Shown piece by piece: positions 9,511 through 19,447 of a stretch of 64,000 nt of DNA. The notes beneath the pieces are model-generated. The model was not told the DNA's origin, did not search any database, and worked only from the letters and a program-made list of their open reading frames with translations. The stretch's first letter is position 1. Every line of letters starts with the position of its first letter. The stretch comes from Vibrio sp. SNU_ST1 (GTDB lineage Bacteria; Pseudomonadota; Gammaproteobacteria; Enterobacterales; Vibrionaceae): assembly GCF_030563405.1 (NCBI RefSeq), contig NZ_CP130748.1, positions 2,480,001 to 2,544,000 of the forward strand, given 5' to 3'. The position numbers and the translations under genes were made by a program.

Positions 9511-9978
9511 TTATTTCTTACGAACGTGCGGTGCAGCTTTATCAAGCACACCGTTAACAAACTTATGGCTGTCTTCTGCTGCAAATACTTTTGCAAGCTC
9601 GATAGCTTCGTTGATAACCACTTTGTATGGTACATCTTCGCGACGAGTCATCTCGTACATAGCTAAACGTAGAAGCGCTAGTTCCATCAAATCCAGATCT
9701 TGCATAGGGCGAGATACGAATGGACGAAGCTTGCTATCAAGTTCCATGTGGCTAAGAGCAACACCAGTTAGTAGGTCGCGGAAGTATGCAACGTCTGTTT
9801 CTGGCATAGCTAGAGCAGGTTCTGCGGCATGATGCTCTTCTTCATCATACTTACCACCAGATAAGAACTGTTCTTCAACGGTAGCAATATTTTCTTTAGT
9901 AATTTGCCAAGAATAAATTGCTTGTAGAGCAAATTGACGTGCGTTACGACGTGCGGCTGGTTTCACACTGGCCCCCAT
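9511..9978 (-). CDS. nusB: NusB, transcription antitermination factor
   Basis: It binds boxA RNA with NusE (ribosomal protein S10) in rRNA antitermination complexes. 155 aa, with [19 protein letters not shown] at the start and the signature [17 protein letters not shown] followed by [11 protein letters not shown]. The ATG overlaps the ribH stop in TAATG, so the two genes are translationally coupled. The acidic insertion (about residues 45-65) is seen in other Vibrio NusB proteins. Confidence 0.96.
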   Translation of the reverse strand: MGASVKPAARRNARQFALQAIYSWQITKENIATVEEQFLSGGKYDEEEHHAAEPALAMPETDVAYFRDLLTGVALSHMELDSKLRPFVSRPMQDLDLMELALLRLAMYEMTRREDVPYKVVINEAIELAKVFAAEDSHKFVNGVLDKAAPHVRKK

Positions 9979-10448
9979 TAGGAATCGATTTCAGAAAGAA
10001 CGTTGATCATCTCAAGTGCGCTAAGTGCTGCTTCTGCACCCTTATTACCAGCCTTGGTTCCTGCGCGTTCAATAGCTTGATCGATCGTATCAACAGTAAG
10101 AACACCAAACGCTACTGGAAGAGAAAATTCCAGAGACACTTGTGCCAAACCTTTATTACATTCACTACAAACATAGTCAAAGTGAGGTGTACCGCCACGG
10201 ATTACTGTACCAAGAGATACAATCGCATCGAACTTACCCGTTTTTGCAACGCGCTGCGCTACAAGTGGAAGTTCTACTGCACCAGGGCAACGAACAACAG
10301 TGATGTTGTCTTCGCTTACTTGTCCATGACGCTTTAAAGTATCGATTGCACCAGAAAGTAAACTTTCGTTAATAAAACTGTTGAAACGAGCAATAACGAT
10401 AGCAATTTTTGCATTTGGCGCTGGGAAGCCACCCTCGATCACTTTCAT
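9978..10448 (-). CDS. ribH: RibH, 6,7-dimethyl-8-ribityllumazine synthase
   Basis: It condenses the ribityl pyrimidine with dihydroxybutanone phosphate to lumazine, the substrate of RibE. I place the start at 10448 ([14 protein letters not shown], 156 aa). A strong AAGGAAGG ribosome binding site lies just upstream and the family is about 156 aa; the longer frame back to 10580 has no support. Motifs: [26 protein letters not shown], and [13 protein letters not shown] near the C-terminus. Confidence 0.96.
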   Translation of the reverse strand: MKVIEGGFPAPNAKIAIVIARFNSFINESLLSGAIDTLKRHGQVSEDNITVVRCPGAVELPLVAQRVAKTGKFDAIVSLGTVIRGGTPHFDYVCSECNKGLAQVSLEFSLPVAFGVLTVDTIDQAIERAGTKAGNKGAEAALSALEMINVLSEIDS

Positions 10449-10789
10449 AAGCCTTCCTTTAACTATTTTCATCAAGTGAGAATCGCCGGATTCTAGCACA
10501 AAACTGTGAGCAATATCTAATGCTAATTTAGAAGAACAGACACCGGAGATGTAAAGATGATAACGCAGCGCTACTCCCAATCATATCGGAGCAACAAGTA
10601 GTCAAGCTCGTGTATTTAACACGTTTTGAATCGGGCTTCGCTACTTGGCTCTTTTTGCAAAATTAATCACCAAAAGAGCCACTGAAATCATCAGTCAATT
10701 ATGTCGCTATTAATTCTGTCACTATAAACTGAGAAACGTCTGTTTACTCATCTATGGCTTATTAACAATATGTTTTGTTAATAACAGTT
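10449..10789. other. ribH upstream region with two inverted repeats
   Basis: This 340 nt gap interrupts the rib operon. It holds GGCTCTTTT / AAAAGAGCC (10647-10680, 9 bp stem, long loop) and TTATTAACAA / TTGTTAATAA (10759-10784, 10 bp stem, 6 nt loop). The second lies just after the ribB(X) stop on the minus strand, without a following T run. Either may terminate or attenuate transcription. No FMN riboswitch sequence was seen. Confidence 0.5.
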
Positions 10790-11899
10790 TTATTCGCAAA
10801 CGTATTCAACAACGTTAAGACCAAAACCGCCCAATGCGTGGTAACGCTTAGTGCTTGAAGACAGCAAACGCATATCGTGCACGCCTAGGTCTTGAAGAAT
10901 CTGAGAGCCTACACCAACACGGCGAGAGGTACCTTGCTTCTTAGCCATTTTCGGTTGCTCATTTTTATCTTGAGCTTCGAACGTCTTCACTTTGTGGATC
11001 AAAGAATCAGACGACTCTTCGTTACCTAGAATAACCAACACACCGCCTTCGTCGCCAATGCGCTTCATCGCTTTATCTAGCGACCAGCTGCGCTCAGTAC
11101 CGCGGTCGGAATGAAGCAGATCGGTAAACGTATCATGTAGGTGAACTCGCACTAAAGGAGCACCTTCAGACAGATCACCTTTTTGCATCGCATAGTGGAT
11201 CTGGTTATCAATCGTGTCACGGTAAGTCACAAGCTCAAAGTCACCAAACTCTGTTGGCAAATGGCACTGCGCAACACGTTCAATCGTTGTTTCTGTGTTG
11301 TTGCGGTATTCAATCAAGTCAGCAATGGTGCCTAGTTTGATATCGTGTTTTTCAGCGAAGACTTCAAGATCAGGGCGACGAGCCATGGTGCCATCGTCAT
11401 TTAAGATCTCAACGATAACAGATGCTGGCTCACAGCCTGCTAAACGAGCTAAATCACAACCTGCTTCTGTGTGACCCGCGCGAGTTAACACACCACCTTC
11501 TTGAGCCGTCAATGGGAAAATATGGCCAGGTTGAACAAGATCAGCCGCTTTTGCGTCTTTCGCCACTGCCGCTTGAACCGTCACAGCACGGTCTGACGCA
11601 GAAATACCCGTCGTCACACCTTCTGCAGCTTCAATCGAAACCGTAAAGTTAGTGGTGTACTGTGCATTGTTGTCTTGAACCATAGGCGCTAGACCCATGC
11701 GATTTGAACGCTCTTTCGTCAATGTTAGACAAATTAAGCCACGGCCATACATCGCCATGAAGTTAATTGCTTCTGGCGTAACATGTTCTGCTGCCATGAT
11801 CAGATCGCCTTCATTCTCGCGATCTTCATCATCCATCAGGATAACCATTTTTCCTAGGCGAATGTCTTCAATAATTTCTTGAGGAGTACTAATTGGCAT
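10790..11899 (-). CDS. ribB: RibB with degenerate RibA-like domain (RibBX type)
   Basis: Residues about 1-205 form 3,4-dihydroxy-2-butanone 4-phosphate synthase, with [23 protein letters not shown] and TRAGHTEA. It makes the four-carbon unit for RibH from ribulose 5-phosphate. Residues about 210-369 resemble GTP cyclohydrolase II in outline ([11 protein letters not shown]..., the GG end region), but the three zinc cysteines of the C..(CDC) motif are gone, and so is the QEGRxIGL substrate motif. This half is therefore very unlikely to open GTP. Such hybrids have been called RibBX; a separate ribA would be needed elsewhere in the genome. Confidence 0.93.
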   Translation of the reverse strand: MPISTPQEIIEDIRLGKMVILMDDEDRENEGDLIMAAEHVTPEAINFMAMYGRGLICLTLTKERSNRMGLAPMVQDNNAQYTTNFTVSIEAAEGVTTGISASDRAVTVQAAVAKDAKAADLVQPGHIFPLTAQEGGVLTRAGHTEAGCDLARLAGCEPASVIVEILNDDGTMARRPDLEVFAEKHDIKLGTIADLIEYRNNTETTIERVAQCHLPTEFGDFELVTYRDTIDNQIHYAMQKGDLSEGAPLVRVHLHDTFTDLLHSDRGTERSWSLDKAMKRIGDEGGVLVILGNEESSDSLIHKVKTFEAQDKNEQPKMAKKQGTSRRVGVGSQILQDLGVHDMRLLSSSTKRYHALGGFGLNVVEYVCE

Positions 11900-12008
11900 T
11901 GTTCTATATCCTTTGAAATGGTTCTGCTTCCTAGAACCGACACTATTTAAACCTGATGATATTGCTGAGTTTTTACAAAGTCTTATTTAGTGAGCTTTGT
12001 ACAAACTG

Positions 12009-12665
12009 TTAGGCAAAACCATTCTGCTGTAAGAATTCCATCGTTAATCGAGATTCAGGCTCAGACTCTTGTTGCTGACCTTGCAGTAGACGCTCCATGT
12101 AACGCGCTAATACATCGACTTCTAGATTCACTTTACGACCGACATTGAATTGGTCGATGGTGGTTTCAGAAGAGGTATGAGGAACGATAGTCAGCTTAAA
12201 GGCATTCTTGCGTAAATCGTTCACCGTAAGGCTGATACCATCGACCGTTATTGAACCTTTTTGAGCCACGTACTTTGAGATTTCCGCGGGCATTTCTACC
12301 CAAAACTCAATCGCACGCCCTACTTGGTTACGTTCGACGATTTCACCCACGCCATCAACGTGACCGGACACGATGTGTCCACCGAAGCGCGTGGTTGGCA
12401 GCATTGCTTTCTCCAGATTAACTTTGTCGCCTGCTTGGTAATCCACAAAACCCGTTTTTTTCAGGGTCTCAAGCGACAAGTCTGCACTGTAGCTGTGGTC
12501 GTTGAACTCAACCACCGTCAAACACACACCATTGGTTGCGATACTGTCGCCTAACTGAACGTCAGCCATATCAAGCTTGCCCACGTTAACCGTTACGGTG
12601 ATGTCTTCTCCGCGGGGAGTGATTGCACTCAATGTACCTACGGCTTCTACAATTCCTGTAAACAT
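12009..12665 (-). CDS. ribE: RibE, riboflavin synthase alpha subunit
   Basis: It dismutates two 6,7-dimethyl-8-ribityllumazine molecules to riboflavin and the pyrimidine precursor. 218 aa with two tandem lumazine-binding barrels. Each shows the MFTGIVE / GHVDGVGEI and (N)GVCLTV / GISLTVND patterns (first about 1-95, second about 96-195). It lies between ribD (46 nt upstream) and ribB(X) (109 nt downstream). The gene is called ribC in E. coli and ribE in other nomenclatures. Confidence 0.95.
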   Translation of the reverse strand: MFTGIVEAVGTLSAITPRGEDITVTVNVGKLDMADVQLGDSIATNGVCLTVVEFNDHSYSADLSLETLKKTGFVDYQAGDKVNLEKAMLPTTRFGGHIVSGHVDGVGEIVERNQVGRAIEFWVEMPAEISKYVAQKGSITVDGISLTVNDLRKNAFKLTIVPHTSSETTIDQFNVGRKVNLEVDVLARYMERLLQGQQQESEPESRLTMEFLQQNGFA

Positions 12666-12711
12666 TTTAAAACTCTTTTTATTGTCAACGACACGTATGC
12701 AGTTGGAGTGA

Positions 12712-13830
12712 CTATTTCGAGATTGGTTTCACGATTATTGGTTTCGCGACAATTCGAATATCCACACCAACCTGTCGAACATCTTTAATTTCTAGGTCAA
12801 TAACGTCAGACATTGAAGTGAGCCCTAATGCGCCCATCAAACCTCGTCCGTCACTGCCCATAAGTTTAGGTGCTAAATAGAGGATTAGCTCATCCACCAA
12901 CTGCGCTTCAATCAAGCTTTTTGCTAATGTAGCGCCCGCTTCGACCCAAATATGGTCGATATGATTCGCAGGTAATTGACGCATCAGGTCGTGTAAATCG
13001 AGCAGACCTGTCTCAGTGGTGCCGACCTCAATATCTGCAGATGCCTCTGCGACTCTCAACACTGATGTTGGCGACTGATATAATTTTAGCTCAGGACGCA
13101 GTTGATTTTGACGATCAAGAATCACTCGAATCGGCTGGCGTAGCTCGTCTTCAGCGTAATGAGCTTTGATACTGCTTGGCAATTCTGCCCAACGAACATT
13201 CAACGACGCGTTGTCTTCAATCACCGTCTGGCTAGTTGACAACACAGCGCCTGATTTTGCTCGGTAGTTCTGAACATCACGACGCGCTTCTGGCGACGTG
13301 ATCCACTGGCTTTGACCATTTTCCAATGCCGTTTGGCCATCAAGGCTAGCGGCCATTTTTAACTGAACAAATGGCATGCCCGTTTGCATACGCTTAATAA
13401 ATGCAGGATTTAAATCGAGAGCATCTTGCTCTAACAAGCCGATTTCAACCTCAATACCCGCGTCGCGTAGCATCTTGATACCGCGGCCTGCGACTTTAGG
13501 GTTTGGGTCCTGCATGGCACAAATCACTTTTGAAACTTGAGCCTTAATCAAACCTTCCGCACAAGGTGGCGTTCGACCATAGTGCGAGCAAGGTTCTAGG
13601 GTGACATAAGCGGTTGCACCTTTTGCCTTGTCGCCCGCCATTCGCATAGCGTGCACTTCAGCATGAGGTTCACCAGCTTTGGCATGAAAACCTTCACCAA
13701 CGATCTGACCGTCACTTTGTACGATGACACAGCCAACATTAGGATTGGGGGCAGTGGTGTAAATGCCGCGCTTTGCTAACTGAATAGCACGCGACATCAT
13801 TTGAAAATCTAGGGGAGTAAAGTTTGACAT
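12712..13830 (-). CDS. ribD: RibD, bifunctional riboflavin deaminase/reductase
   Basis: Residues about 1-145 are the cytidine-deaminase-fold domain, with zinc ligands in HAEVHAMR and PCSHYGRTPPC. They deaminate the pyrimidine made from GTP. Residues about 150-372 are the NADPH-dependent reductase domain (KMAASLDGQTAL, WITSPEAR, and the IWVEAGATLAKSLI region). 372 aa is usual. It starts 10 nt after nrdR, forming the conserved nrdR-ribD pair at the head of the rib cluster. Confidence 0.95.
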   Translation of the reverse strand: MSNFTPLDFQMMSRAIQLAKRGIYTTAPNPNVGCVIVQSDGQIVGEGFHAKAGEPHAEVHAMRMAGDKAKGATAYVTLEPCSHYGRTPPCAEGLIKAQVSKVICAMQDPNPKVAGRGIKMLRDAGIEVEIGLLEQDALDLNPAFIKRMQTGMPFVQLKMAASLDGQTALENGQSQWITSPEARRDVQNYRAKSGAVLSTSQTVIEDNASLNVRWAELPSSIKAHYAEDELRQPIRVILDRQNQLRPELKLYQSPTSVLRVAEASADIEVGTTETGLLDLHDLMRQLPANHIDHIWVEAGATLAKSLIEAQLVDELILYLAPKLMGSDGRGLMGALGLTSMSDVIDLEIKDVRQVGVDIRIVAKPIIVKPISK

Positions 13831-13840
13831 GACTGAGGCG

Positions 13841-14290
13841 TTAATCCTCTAATTTAGCGATTTCTTCGCCAAACTCTCGGATGTCTTCAAAGCTGCGGTA
13901 AACAGAGGCAAAACGGATGTACGCCACTTTATCCAATTCTTTCAATTGGCCCATAACAAGGTTACCAATCATCTCGCTGGGTACTTCACGCTCACCAGTT
14001 GCACGGAGTTGTGACTTAATCGTGCTGATCGCAAGTTCAATCGCATCAGCACTCACTGGGCGTTTTTCTAGGGCGCGCTGTACACCACCGACCATTTTAT
14101 CTTCATTAAATGGTTCGCGGTTTCCATTCGACTTTATGACTTTAGGCATCACAAGTTCTGCCGATTCGAAAGTCGTAAAACGTTCACTACATGCAAGGCA
14201 TTGACGGCGACGACGAACCTGATGGCCATCGGCTACCAGTCTTGAATCGATTACTTTAGTGTCGTTCTCTGAACAAAAAGGACAATGCAT
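13841..14290 (-). CDS. nrdR: NrdR, repressor of ribonucleotide reductase genes
   Basis: A zinc-ribbon and ATP-cone regulator that senses dATP/ATP and represses nrd operons. 149 aa. The ribbon has CPFC at residues 3-6 and CLAC in the [17 protein letters not shown] segment. The ATP-cone follows ([16 protein letters not shown], about 48-140). It heads the nrdR-ribD-ribE cluster and probably belongs to the same transcript. Confidence 0.96.
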   Translation of the reverse strand: MHCPFCSENDTKVIDSRLVADGHQVRRRRQCLACSERFTTFESAELVMPKVIKSNGNREPFNEDKMVGGVQRALEKRPVSADAIELAISTIKSQLRATGEREVPSEMIGNLVMGQLKELDKVAYIRFASVYRSFEDIREFGEEIAKLED

Positions 14291-14345
14291 ATCACCTCCA
14301 AATAATTGAATATCAGTGTAACGGAATTGCCAAACGTTAGGAAAG

Positions 14346-14371
14346 AAAAAGGGCCAATTAAGGCCCTTTTG
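14346..14371 (-). terminator. proBA terminator
   Basis: Stem AAAAAGGGCC / GGCCCTTTT with a short AATTAA loop, between the proA stop and nrdR. Confidence 0.75.
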
Positions 14372-14446
14372 TGTGGTAATTCATTGATTATTGCTACTCG
14401 ATCGCCATTTCAAAAATGAGCTGAGGAGTAAAATTAACGACCAGCG

Positions 14447-15697
14447 TTAACCACGAACCAAATAGTTCGCTTTGCCCACCCATTTGTAACTTGTCAGTTC
14501 TTCTAAGCCCATTGGACCACGAGCGTGTAGTTTCTGGGTAGATACTGCGACTTCAGCGCCTAAACCAAACTGTGCGCCATCAGTAAAACGTGTTGATGCA
14601 TTCACATAGACTGCAGCTGAGCCGACTGAATTAATAAAGCGCTCTGAGCTCTCTAGACTGTTAGTCATAATCGCATCTGAGTGACTCGCGTTGTGTACGC
14701 GCATGTGGTCAATCGCTTCTGCCACATCCGCAACTACTTTTACGCCTAGCGTGTAGCTTAGCCACTCAGTGTCAAAGTCACCTTCAACTGCATCACGTTG
14801 GTCTTCAAAACCAGTAAGCAATGATTTTGCACTAGCGTCAGCAACCAAGGTTACTTTGCCTGCTAAACGCTGTGTTAGCTTAGCAAGGAAAGCCTCAGCA
14901 ACCGCTTCATGCACTAATAATGTATCTAGCGAGTTACATGCAGACGGGCGTTGAACTTTAGAGTTTTCGACAACATCGACTGATTTTTCAAGGTCTGCAC
15001 TTTCATCAACAAAGATGTGGCTGATACCGAAACCACCGATGATAACTGGAATAGTACTGTTCTCTTTACACATCTTGTGCAGGCCAGCGCCACCACGAGG
15101 AATGATCATATCCACGTAGTCGTCCAGTTTAAGCAGTTGAGAAACTAGTTCACGATCAGGTTTCTCGATGTACTGAACAGAAGCCGCAGGAAGTTCCGCT
15201 TTCTCTAATGCAGACTGGATTACTTTAACCAGCTCCATGTTCGAGAAGAAGGTCTCTTTACCACCACGTAGGATGCTTGCGTTACCTGTTTTCAAACACA
15301 GTGCTGCAATATCGATGGTTACGTTCGGACGCGCTTCATAGATAACACCAACTACACCAAGTGGCACACGACGACGAGACAGTGACATACCGTTTTCCAG
15401 TACCTTGCTGTCAATCTCGCTGCCGACTGGATCATTCAGGCTAATCACGTTACGTACATCGTTAGCGATACCCGTTAGACGCTCTTCGTTCAGCAATAGA
15501 CGATCAAGCAGTGCGTCGGTCAGACCCGCTTCACGACCCAGTTCGATATCTTTCGCGTTCGCTTCTAAAATCGTTGCTGCGTTTGCTTCTAACTCATCAG
15601 CGATGATCGCCAATGCCTTGTTTTTTTGCGCCGTTGATGCGGTCGCTAGGTGGAAAGCAGCGTCTTTTGCTGCAATACCCATGTTAGTTAAATCCAC
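14447..15697 (-). CDS. proA: ProA, gamma-glutamyl phosphate reductase
   Basis: It reduces glutamyl 5-phosphate with NADPH to glutamate 5-semialdehyde, the second step of proline synthesis. 416 aa, aldehyde-dehydrogenase fold. [18 protein letters not shown] and [10 protein letters not shown] are in the cofactor region. The catalytic cysteine lies in [36 protein letters not shown] is at the C-terminus. It follows proB by 62 nt. Confidence 0.97.
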   Translation of the reverse strand: MDLTNMGIAAKDAAFHLATASTAQKNKALAIIADELEANAATILEANAKDIELGREAGLTDALLDRLLLNEERLTGIANDVRNVISLNDPVGSEIDSKVLENGMSLSRRRVPLGVVGVIYEARPNVTIDIAALCLKTGNASILRGGKETFFSNMELVKVIQSALEKAELPAASVQYIEKPDRELVSQLLKLDDYVDMIIPRGGAGLHKMCKENSTIPVIIGGFGISHIFVDESADLEKSVDVVENSKVQRPSACNSLDTLLVHEAVAEAFLAKLTQRLAGKVTLVADASAKSLLTGFEDQRDAVEGDFDTEWLSYTLGVKVVADVAEAIDHMRVHNASHSDAIMTNSLESSERFINSVGSAAVYVNASTRFTDGAQFGLGAEVAVSTQKLHARGPMGLEELTSYKWVGKANYLVRG

Positions 15698-15759
15698 GTT
15701 TAACTCTCCCTAAATTCTGTCTTTAGATGTAAAAAGGCGATTCGCCTTATCATCACGAG

Positions 15760-16899
15760 CTATTCTTGGATTACAACCAGGTCGTCACGGTGAATGACTT
15801 CTGACCCGTAATCGTAGCCAAGAATGTCGCCAATATCTTTACTGTGCTTGCCTGCTATTTTTGCTAGGTCTTGGCTTGAGTAGCTAGCGATACCACGCGC
15901 CACTACTTTGCCTTTGCTGTCTGTGACTTGGGTAACTTCACCACGAGAGAATTCGCCTTTAACTCGAACAACCCCTTTTGCCAACAAGCTGCTGCCTTTG
16001 GTGTTAACGGCATTGACTGCGCCATCATCGACCACGATGTCACCAGCTGAAGCTGGGCCCGCTAAAATCCAACGTTTACGGTTTTCAAGCGCTTCCGCTA
16101 AAGGCAAGAAACGCGTGCCTTGTGGGTTATCACTCAATGAGTCAAACACCACATTCTCTGCACTGCCCGCTGCAATGATCACTTCAATACCCGCACGACG
16201 AGCAATATCAGCCGCCTGCAATTTTGTCGCCATGCCACCAGTGCCTAAAGTAGTACCACTGCCGCCTGCGATCTTACGCAGCGTGTCATCAATGGTTTTT
16301 ACTTCTTTGATGAGCTCAGCATTTGGGTCTTTACGAGGGTCAGCCGTAAACAGACCTTTTTGGTCTGTTAGTAGCAAAAGCTTATCAGCACCGCACAAAA
16401 TACCAACCAATGCCGACAAGTTATCATTGTCGCCCACTTTAATTTCGTTGGTGGCGACTGCGTCGTTTTCGTTTACTACCGGAATAATATCGTGCTCAAC
16501 AAGTGCATTGATCGTGTCACGTGCATTAAGAAAACGCTCGCGATCATCAAGGTCAGCACGAGTCAGTAGCATCTGGCCAATCTTAAGGCCATAGATAGCA
16601 AACAAAGACTCCCAAACTTGAATCAACTGACTTTGCCCAACTGCCGCAAGCAATTGTTTGCTTGCCATCGAATTGGGAAGTGCGGGGTAACCAAGGTGCT
16701 CACGTCCGGCTGCAATTGCGCCAGACGAAACCATAACCACAGAGTGGCCTTGTTTTTTTAATTCAGCACATTGACGAACCAGCTCAACCATATGAGCGCG
16801 GTCTAATGCCAATGTTCCACCAGTTAAGACACTGGTACCCAGTTTAACAACGACAGTTTTACGCTGTGTTGTTGTCCCGCTTTGATGATTTGTTGTCAT
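15760..16899 (-). CDS. proB: ProB, glutamate 5-kinase
   Basis: It phosphorylates glutamate, the first and feedback-inhibited step of proline synthesis. The amino-acid-kinase domain (about 15-270) shows [26 protein letters not shown] and [10 protein letters not shown]. The C-terminal PUA domain (about 280-370) is present. I set the start at 16899 ([14 protein letters not shown], 379 aa); the frame stays open to 16944, but the hydrophobic extension is not found in the family. It is transcribed with proA. Confidence 0.95.
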   Translation of the reverse strand: MTTNHQSGTTTQRKTVVVKLGTSVLTGGTLALDRAHMVELVRQCAELKKQGHSVVMVSSGAIAAGREHLGYPALPNSMASKQLLAAVGQSQLIQVWESLFAIYGLKIGQMLLTRADLDDRERFLNARDTINALVEHDIIPVVNENDAVATNEIKVGDNDNLSALVGILCGADKLLLLTDQKGLFTADPRKDPNAELIKEVKTIDDTLRKIAGGSGTTLGTGGMATKLQAADIARRAGIEVIIAAGSAENVVFDSLSDNPQGTRFLPLAEALENRKRWILAGPASAGDIVVDDGAVNAVNTKGSSLLAKGVVRVKGEFSRGEVTQVTDSKGKVVARGIASYSSQDLAKIAGKHSKDIGDILGYDYGSEVIHRDDLVVIQE

Positions 16900-16967
16900 G
16901 AAGTCTTTTATGAATAAAACAAATAAGAGGTGATGTTTTAGCAATCAAAAGGGGAATTCACAAGTAG

Positions 16968-16992
16968 AAAAGGTGCGAAATCGCACCTTTTT
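16968..16992 (-). terminator. crl terminator
   Basis: Stem AAAAGGTGCG / CGCACCTTTT between the crl stop and proB. The symmetric A/T tails allow function on both strands, but only crl reads into it before another gene begins. Confidence 0.75.
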
Positions 16993-17020
16993 GCTTTATA
17001 TAGAAGAGTAACCTTTAAAA

Positions 17021-17410
17021 TCAGACGAATTCGACAGACTCTTCGTCTAACTGAACGCCGATTTCAAATTTCTTTTGAAGTTCATCAACCAGCTTTTGGT
17101 GAAAGGCTTCTTGAGTTCGAGATACCTCAGCGACCGCCTTTTTAGGTAATGGCAAAGGATCCCAGTTACCATCAATGTTGTATTTACCCGTGTTGTACTT
17201 CGCCGAAAATCCTTCTTCCGACTTATCCAACTCCAACCACCAGCCCCAAAACTCACGTTCTTCTGGTGATTTTTTATCGTTCACACATACAGACAAGCAA
17301 TCAAAAATATAGTGGCCTTCTTCTGATTGCGGCTCCCTTAAGTAAGGGCCAATAGCCTTTAAAACATTTAACAAGCGATAATGCGTTGGTTGTTGTGTCA
17401 CTTCTGACAT
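17021..17410 (-). CDS. crl: Crl, sigma-S activator
   Basis: It assists assembly of RNA polymerase with the stationary-phase sigma factor RpoS. 129 aa with the conserved [25 protein letters not shown] and [10 protein letters not shown] segments. The start at 17410 ([12 protein letters not shown]) has a GGAG box 7 nt upstream. The frame extends six codons further to 17428, but without a better site. It is adjacent to frsA, as in other vibrios. Confidence 0.93.
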   Translation of the reverse strand: MSEVTQQPTHYRLLNVLKAIGPYLREPQSEEGHYIFDCLSVCVNDKKSPEEREFWGWWLELDKSEEGFSAKYNTGKYNIDGNWDPLPLPKKAVAEVSRTQEAFHQKLVDELQKKFEIGVQLDEESVEFV

Positions 17411-17555
17411 ATTGAATCTCCATTTCAATGTTAAGAATGACGTTACTCAGACTGTTATACGTAGAAATTACGCAATTGGATTTTATAAATTATTTCTCTG
17501 AGTATCAGGTACTTACTTTGTACACTTTTCATGCTTAACTAATTTAGGAGAAATG

Positions 17556-18809
17556 TCATCTAAATAATTCATCCTCAAGCCACTTTATCGCCAATTCGAG
17601 GGATTGCTCATAACCTTGTGTAATTGACTTAGCTTTGATTTTCTTCGCTTTACCGTAATCACTGTAAATAGCAACCAGTTGATTATCCATTGGAGGTGAT
17701 ACTGGGTCACCCTCTAAGGCTAATGCCAAGATAGGCACACTGGTTTTACTGTTTGACAGCAAACCTTGTACCTTGAGTGACCACGCCATCAATTGCCCAG
17801 AAAGACTATTGATATCAACGGCCCCTTTACCAAGACGCGAAGCCAACACATCTAAATGCATTTTAGGCATCTGTTTCAGTTTGTCAGCATGAACAAAGAT
17901 ATCGTGAATTGGCGCGCCTAAAGAGATACACGCTTTAAGCTTATGTTGCTCAAGGAAAGATAATCTCACCATAGCATTGCCACCAAAGCGGAAGCCAAAC
18001 AAGCCAACCTTATGGTGATCGACCCACGGGATGTTAGGCAGTTCATTCAACACAGCTTGGTGAAGACAAGATGAGTCTTCTGTTAACGGCCAATGTGCAC
18101 TGTGCCCTATCGATGGCATGTCTACCGTTAGCATTGCAATGTTCTTTGGTGCTAAGTAATCCCTAAACAAGCGCCACATATCGGTTTGCAAGCTATCTAG
18201 ACCAGCGCTGACAATCACAACTGGTTGTGGTTTGTCTGTTTTGGTTAGATGCAAGTTCGCTTTGATCTTCTTGTTTTGGTATGGAATATCAATCTGTTTG
18301 ACGATCAATTTGGTGTGTTTGATCGCTTCAGAATACGCCGCGTTCGCTAATACCTGTGCCTGAGCAGCAAGGTTATCGTTCTTTAGATGTGGGTAGCCCG
18401 CAATGCTAAAGCACAAAGAGGCAGAAAATAGCTCTTCAGCCATCTCTTCACCGTTCTTCTCGTTCGAACGATTTTGATGCTGCATCCCCAGTTTGGTCCA
18501 TTCGTATGCCCAGTTACCACTTCGGTAACCCATGACCGTATCAAGCCACTCATCGATTGTACGAGAGTTATCTGATGACGCGATGCGAGCCAATACCGCT
18601 TCTTGCTCTATTGGATTAACGCCTTGCCATACCCACTGAAGACGTCTTAGGTTTCGGTACCATGATGAGTTTTGCTGTTCACGCTTCTCATCCAATAGCG
18701 CTTCAGAGCTTGGCATGTATTGTGTCAGCATTGAGGTCTCTTTGGCCTGCTTGTGCTTTACAAACAAGGTTTCCGAAAGGTTCGAGCTCGTTTCTTCTGA
18801 TTCAGACAT
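17556..18809 (-). CDS. frsA: FrsA, alpha/beta-hydrolase-like fermentation/respiration switch protein
   Basis: FrsA was described as binding glucose-specific enzyme IIA and shifting carbon flow between fermentation and respiration; its catalytic role has been disputed. 417 aa. The C-terminal half has an alpha/beta-hydrolase pattern with the nucleophile-elbow-like GLFGFRFGGNAMVR, which carries Arg/Phe where a catalytic Ser is usual. The start at 18809 (MSESEETSS) is preferred: the open frame to 18875 would run through the gpt terminator at 18848-18878. Confidence 0.92.
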   Translation of the reverse strand: MSESEETSSNLSETLFVKHKQAKETSMLTQYMPSSEALLDEKREQQNSSWYRNLRRLQWVWQGVNPIEQEAVLARIASSDNSRTIDEWLDTVMGYRSGNWAYEWTKLGMQHQNRSNEKNGEEMAEELFSASLCFSIAGYPHLKNDNLAAQAQVLANAAYSEAIKHTKLIVKQIDIPYQNKKIKANLHLTKTDKPQPVVIVSAGLDSLQTDMWRLFRDYLAPKNIAMLTVDMPSIGHSAHWPLTEDSSCLHQAVLNELPNIPWVDHHKVGLFGFRFGGNAMVRLSFLEQHKLKACISLGAPIHDIFVHADKLKQMPKMHLDVLASRLGKGAVDINSLSGQLMAWSLKVQGLLSNSKTSVPILALALEGDPVSPPMDNQLVAIYSDYGKAKKIKAKSITQGYEQSLELAIKWLEDELFR

Positions 18810-18847
18810 TGGGATACTTAATAAGAAATGGTTGTTACTAATCATAT

Positions 18848-18878
18848 AAAAAAAAATGACCCTATAAAGGGTCATTTC
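18848..18878 (-). terminator. gpt terminator
   Basis: Stem AAATGACCC / GGGTCATTT followed on the minus strand by a run of nine or more T residues, 20 nt after the gpt stop. Confidence 0.92.
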
Positions 18879-18898
18879 TCAAAAAACTAAGTTTACGC

Positions 18899-19363
18899 TT
18901 ATTTTGACTTGCGATTTACCGGCTCAACGTAGCTTAGGCTAGTATCCCAAGGTTGCTCAATCCATGTGTCTTGAGCGATATCAACGATGTACTCGTCTAG
19001 CAAATCAGCACCAGATGGCTTTGCACACACAGCGATCAGTTTCGCTTTCGGATACATTTCACGAAGCTTGCGTGCAGTGTCACCACTATCAACAAGATCT
19101 TCAACGATTAGGAAGCCTTCGCCGTCACCTTCAGGTGCTTTAACTACTGTCATATCACGTTGGTGATCGTGGTCGTAGCTAGAAATACAAATCGTATCTA
19201 CGTGACGAATACCTAGCTCACGAGCCAAGATTGCACCAGGAACCAAACCACCACGGCTCACTGCCCAGATGCCTTTCCACTGTTCTGCTGGCATTTGCTT
19301 TTCTGCTAGTTGACGGCAGTAAGTCTGCATGTTGTCCCAAGTGATAACGAATTTGTTGCTCAT
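18899..19363 (-). CDS. gpt: Gpt, xanthine-guanine phosphoribosyltransferase
   Basis: It salvages guanine, xanthine and hypoxanthine to nucleotides using PRPP. 154 aa, close to E. coli Gpt (152 aa). The type I PRTase motif [18 protein letters not shown] (PRPP loop) and [19 protein letters not shown] are intact. The neighbouring purine permease lies just upstream on the same strand, which suggests a purine uptake and salvage unit. Confidence 0.96.
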   Translation of the reverse strand: MSNKFVITWDNMQTYCRQLAEKQMPAEQWKGIWAVSRGGLVPGAILARELGIRHVDTICISSYDHDHQRDMTVVKAPEGDGEGFLIVEDLVDSGDTARKLREMYPKAKLIAVCAKPSGADLLDEYIVDIAQDTWIEQPWDTSLSYVEPVNRKSK

Positions 19364-19395
19364 AGTATAAAACCTAATAATTTTGTCATGTTATT

Positions 19396-19420
19396 AGAGG
19401 CTATTTTAAACATAGCCTCT
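19396..19420 (-). terminator. Inverted repeat after the purine permease gene
   Basis: AGAGGCTAT / ATAGCCTCT (9 bp, 7 nt loop) lies between the permease stop and gpt. No T run follows, so termination would be weak or factor-dependent; it may allow partial read-through into gpt. Confidence 0.5.
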
Positions 19421-19447
19421 TCAGCGATTAAGCAGAAATCTAGACGA

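Noticed and set aside
10449..10580. 44-codon N-terminal extension of ribH
   Set aside because: A strong ribosome binding site precedes the internal ATG at 10448, which gives the normal 156 aa protein.
10449..10789. FMN riboswitch in the rib cluster
   Set aside because: I looked for the conserved RFN blocks upstream of ribH and found none; the gap is AT-rich with simple hairpins only.
15908..16594. 228-codon plus-strand frame
   Set aside because: It is the antisense shadow of proB, and its translation is rich in Ser/Arg/Pro with no recognisable domain.
18810..18875. N-terminal extension of frsA
   Set aside because: It overlaps the gpt terminator, and family members start at MSE.
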